DNA from: Apostichopus japonicus
Lineage: Eukaryota > Echinodermata > Holothuroidea > Aspidochirotida > Stichopodidae
DNA length: 64,000 nt
NCBI RefSeq assembly: GCF_037975245.1
Contig: NC_092582.1
Span: 766,001-830,000 of the forward strand
Direction: 5' to 3'
Both the position numbers and the translations under genes were made by a program. Of this stretch, positions 1 through 64,000 are shown piece by piece. The notes below the pieces were generated by a model. It searched no databases, was not told the DNA's origin, and saw only the letters and a list, made by a program, of their open reading frames with translations. Position 1 is the first letter of the stretch; each line of letters opens with the position of its first letter.

Positions 1-14586
<14,586 letters not shown>

Positions 14587-14739
14587 GTACCTGGTCAGCA
14601 CGGCGTTCACGAAATGTATTATTCAATGCAGTGGAATTCTGTGCATAGAGTGTCAACTTAAGGGATTGTCTTTTGAAGAAAAACAGAACAACCAGAGTGA
14701 TTTCCTTTGAACAAGTTTTACTAATGTTTCCGAGATATC

Positions 14740-14752
14740 CTGACGTCATTGG
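14740..14752 (-). promoter_or_regulatory. CRE-like TGACGTCA overlapping a CCAAT box upstream of gene A
   Basis: A perfect palindromic TGACGTCA (14741-14748) directly abuts CCAAT (read on the minus strand, 14752-14748), about 155-165 bases upstream of the two candidate start codons. The motifs match CREB/ATF and NF-Y sites. No TATA box is obvious between them and the ATG. The promoter role is inferred from position. Confidence 0.35.
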
Positions 14753-17411
14753 GTGTTGGTTTCCTTATCACTGCTGCACCTGGGATGACCTGTTTGCCCC
14801 GATCAAGAGTTTATTTCACAATGTTATTATTGTGTGATTTTAAAAGGTACTTGATATATCAATCGTCGTTAGTTTTAAAGTTCGTTACAAGAGGAAAAAC
14901 CAGAGCCATAGAGCGAACAGCGGAACAGAGGGAAGACTTAAATTGCCCATACTTTATTAATTGGTCAAATCTACATTTGCTGTGTCTACGTTAGGAACCT
15001 GGGCAGAACTTCGGTGTTCTGGCAAATACCTTAGGCTGGTTCTCCAATCTCTTCTCTGCGCATACAAAATCTTCAACGTTTGAGCATAACGAGCTGGCTT
15101 CATGAACGCGATGTGGCATGTGCTGTATGTTGGGTGCAAACGTGGGTCATACGAATAAGAGGGACGGTGCTATTAGTGTCATTGGAGAACTTCAAAGCAT
15201 TCTGGGGACTAAGCAAGTTACATTCTACTATTATAAACAGAACTATGCACCAATCAAAACTAGTTGATACAAACCTTAGCCGTATGAATACAACACCATG
15301 CAGACATTCTACTATTATAAACAGAACTATGTACCAATCGAACCTAGTTGGTACAAACCTTAGCCGTATGAATACAACAGCATGCCGACATTCTACTATT
15401 ATAAACAGAACTATGTACCAATCGAAACTAGTTGGTACAAACCTTAGCCGTATGAATACAACAGCATGCAGAAATTCTACTATTATAAACAGAACTATGT
15501 ACCAATCAAAACTAGTTGATGCAAACCTTAGTCGTATGGATACAACAGCATGAGGATATTTTTTGGTGTGAGGACGCGTACAAGGCCTTAACCATCAGTA
15601 CAACCTCTTGCATTAGTAGCTAAACCAGGTTTTCAAAATGCCCTGACTGCACACCATATGGCCTACATGTCAATAAAGGTGAGCACATGTCCATGTGTAC
15701 GAGAAACGTCAACTATGCTAGAATACAAATGGACTTATCCTATGTATTGTGGGGAAGATAATCGATTAAGAGCATTAGAATATTGTCATACTCCCCAACG
15801 TGTTTAATGCAGCAAATATGTTATATCATTACGCAGGTACGAAGGAACATTCCTTTGATTAATATCATATTTCCGATACTAAAGTAAATGGTAAACCTAC
15901 CGTACCTACACTTAAATTTCACTTGACAAGAAATTAACTGGCTATGGTAATCACGTCTTTGTACTCTCAGAGGAAAACAAGGATCTTAACCCCACTCAAT
16001 GGATTGGACGTTAAGGAAAATCTACAGTACTTCAAACGAAGTGGGTGTATGACGTACTTCCGGAGTTATGACCTCATATATGATGGTCATATGCAAAGTT
16101 TGGAATGGAAACTTCAACTCCTTCTATTTTAATTTGTAGTAGAAAGAATTCGAAAACTGAGATCGGTAGCAGAGTGAAAGTAAGATGTTCGTAAGAAAAT
16201 ATACCACAATAAATCAGTGGTCTATAATATATTAAGCGCTTTACGAGACTCATTTCAGAACAAAAATTTGATCGACATCAGTACATTTTTGTTTGTAAGT
16301 ATTAATTGTAGCTGAATATTGATATTTCCAGTACACTAACACTATATCTAGTTCATAACAGTAACTATGTTGGCATGAAACTTTAAATCGCCATTTCTTA
16401 ACTTCAAGAGAGAATGAAACTATATTTGTGTTATTTCAATACACCAACATCGAATAAACAACATGGAACGTGATATTTCACTTAATCGTATTACTTTATT
16501 TTATCACTGTGTGTATTACAATATGTGTCACGTTTTTTTTTATTTGTAAATTGAGTAGAATATTAAATCCCAAGCAATTACAAGAAAGGTCACCCACTGC
16601 ATCCCCATCCCCCTTTAATTATTTAAGTGTCTTTCCTTGCTACAAATCACACTTTCCCTTCGCCATTCATGTTTGCATAAGCTAAGTATCTTTCATGGAA
16701 TTATGGAATTTAACCTACACATGCAGAGATCACTTTCGTCAAGTAAACATTGAAGTATTTGGCTTTGAGGAAATACGTTTTCCTCATTAAAACGACCCAA
16801 GCCGTTATCAATACGAAAACTATTCCAAATAACACCACAAAAAGGTTGAATTTCAGTAATCAAGAGATTGAAAAACAGTCAGCTTAGATGTCAGACGAGT
16901 GTTGAAGTAATTGGATATTATTTTTTATACATCGCTTAACTTTAGAAAATACAGAAGGTACTTCCCCAAGCTTCCACCGGCAGTAATAAATCTCAAGTAT
17001 CTGATAATACACTTCCTGTTATAGAAATCCGTAATACTGGGTAACATCTACCAATACGGGTGTCCCTGGCATAGCTAAACATCATGTTATAACGTCACAT
17101 AAGTACTATACATGACATCAATAAATATAACATAAGAAAGATAGTGATTGTACAATTACGTACAGAATCATCTCTGCAAAATGAAGACACTCAGATCCGA
17201 AATATAAGAAAAATGACAGAAAACATTGGCTGTCATTCTATCTTAAATATTGATGGGAGGGGGAGGGGGGGGGGGGCTATGCTCCCTTCTGTTGTCAGTC
17301 GGAAGGGCTCAGTCGTATGTTGTATTCTGCCGATTAAGAAAAGAACGAGTCACGAGTGAACCATTCCCCTCCCTCCGTTTTTAAACTGATAATATTTTTG
17401 ACTAGACTTAC
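14753..17411. other. Region upstream of gene A
   Basis: Includes the 84-bp repeat array. The rest is AT-rich with no recognisable exon or element. Confidence 0.5.
15221..15553. repeat. 84-bp tandem repeat x 4, open in one frame
   Basis: Copies begin at 15221, 15305, 15389 and about 15473. The unit contains TTCTACTATTATAAACAGAA and CTTAGCCGTATGAATACAAC. As 84 is divisible by three, a plus-strand frame stays open (about 28-residue units with INRTMYQSKLV). No promoter, splice or homology evidence for coding; probably a minisatellite in the intergenic region upstream of gene A. Confidence 0.8.
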
Positions 17412-17542
17412 TTGTCGCAATACATGACAATCCACAGACGCCATCACACAGACAGGGTCTGCCGCGTGAACAGTCGTCAGCGGTCATGTCTTCATACATG
17501 TTCGATGGAGTGCCGTAACCTGTGCTGCGAGTCTATTGCATT
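17412..17542 (-). pseudogene. Frameshifted WAP-like module (copy 3)
   Basis: 131 nt between a TTGAAG acceptor and GTAAGT, one short of 132. The first frame reads TCMKT then stops at TGA; adding one base after TG restores C-T-A-D-D-C-S-x4-P-C-L-C-D-G-V-C-G-L-S-C, the 8-Cys WAP-like pattern. Its best match is gene A exon 4 (CMKTC, CDGxCGLSC). With the decayed CCP at 18.2 kb it looks like the remnant of a lost gene copy. Confidence 0.7.
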
Positions 17543-18164
17543 CTTCAAAAATGTTTAATTATCGTTAGAATTGACAGAATTAACTAATAGCTTTAGGTGC
17601 AAGCATAGAGCTAAACATTTGAAAGATGTGAAAATCTTTCATTGGTGCTTTAAGCAACAGCCTGGGGATTGGGAAGCAAAAACGCGAAATCAATACGTTT
17701 GACCTATAACCACGCACAAGAGAAGGATTCATGAAGCGTAGGTTAAATGAGATTTATTACACGGCGATCTTTACGCCTTTGTACTATACTTACCTAGGAA
17801 ATTACTCTGAGTTGTGTTGTGACCTTGAGTCACTTCGATCATGGCAAGAAATATTCATACATTTTTTTCTTTCGTCTAAGGTCTAATTCTTAAGTAACCG
17901 AATTTGTTTCAGGTATAGTGGCTTGCGCAAAGTGGTAAGGGGTTCATGTGTCTCCCCCCACCCACGCCCCACCTCGATCGTCAGTCGGAATGTTAACTTT
18001 CAGTCTGGAGAATATGCTAGCCACTCCAATGGATATAAAACCCCTTTCTGTTAGCAATTATTAGCACAACCTTGAGAATTACCTTCACCGACCCCCTGAA
18101 AACCCCCTCCTCTATAATATTCTTGATTAGCACCTTGCTCTGTCATCAAGGTCGATGCCCTTAC

Positions 18165-18351
18165 CACAAGAAACATCATTAGTCGCGTTCCACTCTTTGG
18201 TTTCTAGACACTCCAGATGGGCGTTACCAATTAGTACGTATCCAGAAGAGCAAGAGAAAGACGCAGTTGAACCAACTCTTCTGCTTACAGGGTCGTATAT
18301 AACATAACTTTCTCCGAAAGTTTTCCGTTAGGCATGGAAGGGGGTTCAGAG
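18165..18351 (-). pseudogene. Decayed CCP exon between genes A and B
   Basis: The donor GTAAGG and most of a CCP are clear: YVIYDPVSRRVGSTASFSC, GYVLIGNAHLEC, EWNATNDVSC. Upstream PPSMPNGK is in another frame, and the first Cys is absent (TCT where TGT is expected). Closest in wording to the first CCP of gene A exon 3. Confidence 0.65.
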
Positions 18352-19168
18352 CTTTTAAATAACAGTAAATACTTAACCGTTCATAGAAAACGATTATTAA
18401 TGTTTTGCTTTAAAGTTACGTCCATTCCTATGTAACGTTATTTGATTATACAGTGAAACAGCATAGGACGCAGGGAAAATGTCACGTTAAATGGAAAGTT
18501 TTATTTTGCACCTACCTAGGTCACTGTCTGGCTAATTCATACATGTCTGGGAAACGAGTAGACTAAATTGTAAGCCTATGATTTACTAAGGCAGCAATAT
18601 GTTTTCAGTTCATAGAAGAAAAACAACCTCAAATCACCTAGTATATGGTACACATAGAGATATAACCTCCATTGAACACGAAGAGGCCGTCTCCGGGACG
18701 TTGCTAGTGTCTTGTGATTGCGGGTGGGTGGCGGGGGGGGGGTTGGAGGGGGGTAGAATATCAATTTTCTAACTAGAATCAATATTTTGGAACAGGGTGG
18801 ATTCGTTAGGAGGGGTGCCGTACCGCAAGTTCGAAATTTTCAGCAGTATAACACGAATGGGTTGTCAATTCTTTGTATCTTAAATAAGGTTAACCGGTAA
18901 CTTTTATATAGTAATATGATGAGATGCTATATCGAACGCTAATTAACCATATTCTGACAATTGTAAACTGCTTGTAGTATTTCCAAGTGTATTATGGGTT
19001 GTGCAAGCAATTGAGAACAAGATTTGGATTAATTGTTAGGTCGAATTTCGTCACAGTTAATCATGTCAACCTAATATTATTGACTCAGAAAAAAACTGTC
19101 AAGAATGCTATCATCTTAAATTATTTAAAAAGATGCTGCATACATTTTCCAACTATCATATTTCTGCC

Positions 19169-19224
<56 letters not shown>

Positions 19225-19234
19225 CTATATATAC

Positions 19235-19295
<61 letters not shown>

Positions 19296-20950
19296 TTTAT
19301 AAAATAAATCTTTGTAAAGGCCCACACGTTCACTACCGATTGTAAGTTAGAAGCAATTACAATGCATTTTAGGTTTTTGAGAAATTATCTACGGAGATTT
19401 ATATGTTCGTAATCCTGTAAATAATGACGAAATCATTTTTTTTTTATTATTAAAGCTTAAGCAAAACCGAGAACCTGTTTCACGTACATAATATTCCTCT
19501 TTACAAAGAGCACAGTAAAACATATAAACCTCATTGCTAGATCACAAGACATCGGGATATTCAATCATAGTGTCTGGGGTAGTTGTGGGGGCATATTTGA
19601 CAACGAGTTATTCGCAATGGAAATTACCTGCGATAGTGGAAACTGTTTCTCTGTGTCTCTTTTATAAGTCGCCGATTGCCTCCACCCCAATCCCTGGTCC
19701 CCTCGTCAGCTACGAGACTGCCAACCTATTTGCCAGTCGATTTATATATATGTGGTGGTGTATGATTTCGTGATATTATTTACAAGAAGTGTAGGGTGAA
19801 ACAGTGGTGGTGGTAGGGGTAGGGGTAGGGGGCTGTCAATTTAGAATTTCCCCGACTAATCTGGGTAGTGGCCTGAACCTTTATGAAAGGATCAGAGGCA
19901 AATCGATGACTGATGATTGATGTTTTGACGCAATTTTGCATAATCGGGCATATTCACACAGTTGGTTGGATGTCAACAAGTAGTTCAGACGCATTGCCCG
20001 TCTGGATTGTGCTAATAAATAGTAATAAATTCAAAACTCCCCTGACTTCTTTTGAAAGGGCATGAACTTTTATTGAAGGATGATATAAAGTAGGGGTGTT
20101 ACCGTGAGGTCATCGAAACCGACTCACATGTAGGGGGCCAAGGGTTCTCTACTAGAAAAGAAAGGTGTCTTTGTGAGGCATGTTTGGTCTCTCTAAGCAA
20201 GTTTCATTTAAAACATACTTTATTTGAGGTTGAGAATATTGAAGGAGTTGAACCCTGTAGTAAAGTAATTTAGTTCTTCACCAGATGAATTGAAACCAAA
20301 TCGCCGACTAATTAATATTCTCACGACTGACGATAGGAGGTGAGCACAATGCAATCAGTAGAATGTGTTCTAGTAAATATCAATTCAATGTGTTTATATT
20401 TCTCACGTAATTAGTCTACAAAATAATGACGTAACGATGAATGAAACAGTGCTTGACCCGGGTCGTTATATTTTTGTTTTTGTGTTTGCTTTTGTTGTCT
20501 TTCTGTCTCTCTTTGACTATCTCTTTGCGAGTTTCGGATTTATACGATTTATCAGCTGTAATATTGCAGTCACTGAAACTGTCTTCTTTAATCTTGGTTA
20601 TTCATATATCTTATAATCAATATTATAATTAAAGTAACGTGCATAATTTTTCATTTAATGCAAACCGACTGTCACTTTAAATAACAAATGATCAGTGTAT
20701 AGCAAACTTAAAATTACCAGACGAGTGGTTATTAGTTAAATGTTATAGCCAACACCTAAAATTTCATTTATTGATATGAGAGGTTGCTTTATTGCAAATG
20801 ATAAACTTCAAGAGTCTCTGGCCAAATTAAATTCACAACGAGAGCAGTATTGTATTCTCTTACAAAGATACAGTTTTAATTTCGTGCAATTTATCATAAA
20901 AATTCCGCTTAAATTGTTAAAAGTATGAAAAATGTATCAGTGAAAGGCAC
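18352..20950. other. Intergenic region between the decayed exons and the gene B 3' end
   Basis: G/C homopolymers (18.73 kb), the (TA)n at 19.2 kb and unremarkable AT-rich DNA. No gene seen. Confidence 0.5.
19173..19300. repeat. (TA)n, interrupted
   Basis: TA units with CATA, CTATA and AAATA interruptions; intergenic. Confidence 0.95.
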
Positions 20951-20956
20951 TTTATT
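20951..20956 (-). terminator. Candidate poly(A) signal of gene B
   Basis: AATAAA on the minus strand about 375 bases past the stop codon; further copies lie at 20789-20794 and 20767-20772. The region is AT-rich, so chance matches are likely. Confidence 0.3.
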
Positions 20957-21128
20957 ACAGAGTTGTGACAATCTAAGTAATATTTTTAACAACTAAACGC
21001 TTAGTATTGTTAACACTTGTCTACAGTTTTAACTGTATGGATATGAAGTGATAACCGTTCATTACAACCATCAGTTCTGGTTGATGGTGAATGTAAAGTT
21101 GCTCCTTCCTCTATCCATAACCCTGTAG

Positions 21129-21317
<189 letters not shown>

Positions 21318-21328
21318 TATGTCTTCGA

Positions 21329-63089
<41,761 letters not shown>

Positions 63090-63236
63090 CTGTATAGGAA
63101 TGGAAAGAATTCAACGGTTATAACAAAAGCATGTGGTAACAAAATCAACAATTCCAGGAACAGTACTGGGCTTACCTTTAGACTGCCGACTTGTCAATTG
63201 ATAGTAAAGTGCATGATCTTCCAATGATCTATTTAC

Positions 63237-63238
<2 letters not shown>

Positions 63239-63304
<66 letters not shown>
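63239..63304. repeat. (TA)n in gene B intron
   Basis: About 33 TA units, counterpart of 249-361 and tail of the adjacent SINE. Confidence 0.95.
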
Positions 63305-63308
<4 letters not shown>

Positions 63309-63425
63309 GAAAATCGTAATGAGTTGGAAAATCAAGAACAGTGAAAAAACTTTCAGCCTCCACCGGGGATTCGAACCACGGGCCTTCCGCTCTGTACGCG
63401 GACACCCTAACCACTAGGCTATGGA
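63305..63425 (-). mobile_element. tRNA-derived SINE
   Basis: On the minus strand 63425-63355 reads as a tRNA: acceptor GCGTCCA, A box TAGCCTAGTGG, anticodon arm TCCGC-GTACAGA-GCGGA, B box GGTTCGAATCC and a 3' TGGAGGC that pairs in 6 of 7 positions. No CCA or terminator follows; instead a short body (TTTTTTCACTGTTCTTG) runs to the (TA)n. This is the plan of a tRNA-headed SINE. It is absent from the paralogous position near base 361. Confidence 0.75.
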
Positions 63426-63539
63426 CGCTGATTGTATCGATGATTGCCTTTGTCGTTTACCTCCATTGCATTAACATAAAGTCTGTTCAAAGTATCTCTT
63501 TCGAGATCCGGCTTTAGGAATCACAAATGATTTCGAGTT

Positions 63540-63830
63540 AAAACAACACTAACACACTGTACATGTACACCCAGTACAGTTTTGTACTGTACATACATCT
63601 ATGTACTGGTTGAAATTAATTCTATAGTAAAGTCTTCTAATTCAACCAATTGTATATGTACAGTGTGTATATTAGTGTTAGTTTAAACATAGTCTTCTGG
63701 CACTCATGGCACTCCGTACATATACACTCAGTACAGTGTATGTACTGTACACACTGTACATACATATGTGTGTACTGGTTGGAATTCATTTTATAAGTCT
63801 TCTAATTAAATGAATTCAACCAGGAGCAGA
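63540..63830. repeat. Two copies of a TGTACAGT-rich block
   Basis: CTGTACATACATCTATGTAC, GGTTGAAATT and AAGTCTTCTAATT recur about 175 bases later with small changes; rich in the palindrome GTAC. Confidence 0.75.
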
Positions 63831-64000
63831 CAAGTACATTGCAAATAGTATTTTGTTATATTATGAAATTAAAAACTGAACAGTATTGAATTGAATGACC
63901 TTGAAGTACAGTAAAATACCCAGGGTCAAAACTCATGGAACATCAAAACAGGCAAAAACGTTTTTTGTAAAAATCCCAAACTTTGAGGATTTTTCATATC

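Noticed and set aside
63355-63425. Functional tRNA gene (anticodon ACA)
   Set aside because: One acceptor mismatch, an unusual anticodon for Cys, no terminator, and a SINE-like body and TA tail.

Overview
This is eukaryotic, metazoan DNA: AT-rich, intron-dense, full of microsatellites and transposable-element debris. Coding capacity is almost entirely short GT-AG-bounded exons on the minus strand. The domain types (complement control protein/sushi = CCP, Ig, F-type lectin, a WAP-like 8-Cys module) together with DIRS-like, RTE and Penelope retroelements suggest a marine deuterostome, most likely an echinoderm (sea-cucumber-like). That assignment is inference from style, not from a marker gene.

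Layout, read 5'->3' on the minus strand (right to left). Gene B (about 63.09 to 21.33 kb; its 5' end lies beyond the right edge) is a long chain of symmetric phase 1-1 exons: about sixteen CCP modules, then an F-type lectin domain split over three exons (40.3, 36.3, 32.3 kb), then CCP-CCP-Ig-CCP-Ig, and a last CCP exon with a stop codon at 21.33 kb. No transmembrane segment was seen, so the product looks secreted. Several gene B exons are damaged: a 3.09-kb DNA transposon sits inside one (51.8-54.9 kb), one has an in-frame TAA (45.87 kb), two have single-base length errors (41.8, 22.8 kb), and one is half missing (57.6 kb). Two decayed exons (18.2 and 17.4 kb) lie between the genes. Gene A begins at 14.59 kb with a signal-peptide exon and runs left as WAP-like, CCP-CCP, WAP-like, CCP, CCP, CCP, leaving the window at base 1. 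Its joined frame is open for 411 codons.

The gene A exon cut by base 1 is nearly identical to the gene B exon at 62.9-63.1 kb (3 mismatches in 125 bases, offset 62,964, with similar flanking intron). The window is therefore close to one period of a tandem duplication of giant CCP genes. The proteins resemble modular extracellular recognition or complement-like molecules. Because all internal exons share phase 1, exons can be lost, skipped or duplicated without breaking the frame.

Between exons: a degenerate RTE-type LINE (37.3-39.9 kb), a Penelope-like element with inverted terminal repeats between (TA)n tracts (49.8-51.6 kb), DIRS-like remnants (23.9-26.1 and 33.4-36.0 kb), three hAT-type MITEs with exact 8-bp target duplications (11.3, 43.5, 59.6 kb), a tRNA-derived SINE (63.2-63.4 kb), a U2-snRNA-like sequence (55.0 kb) and many minisatellites. 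No convincing plus-strand protein gene was seen apart from the LINE.
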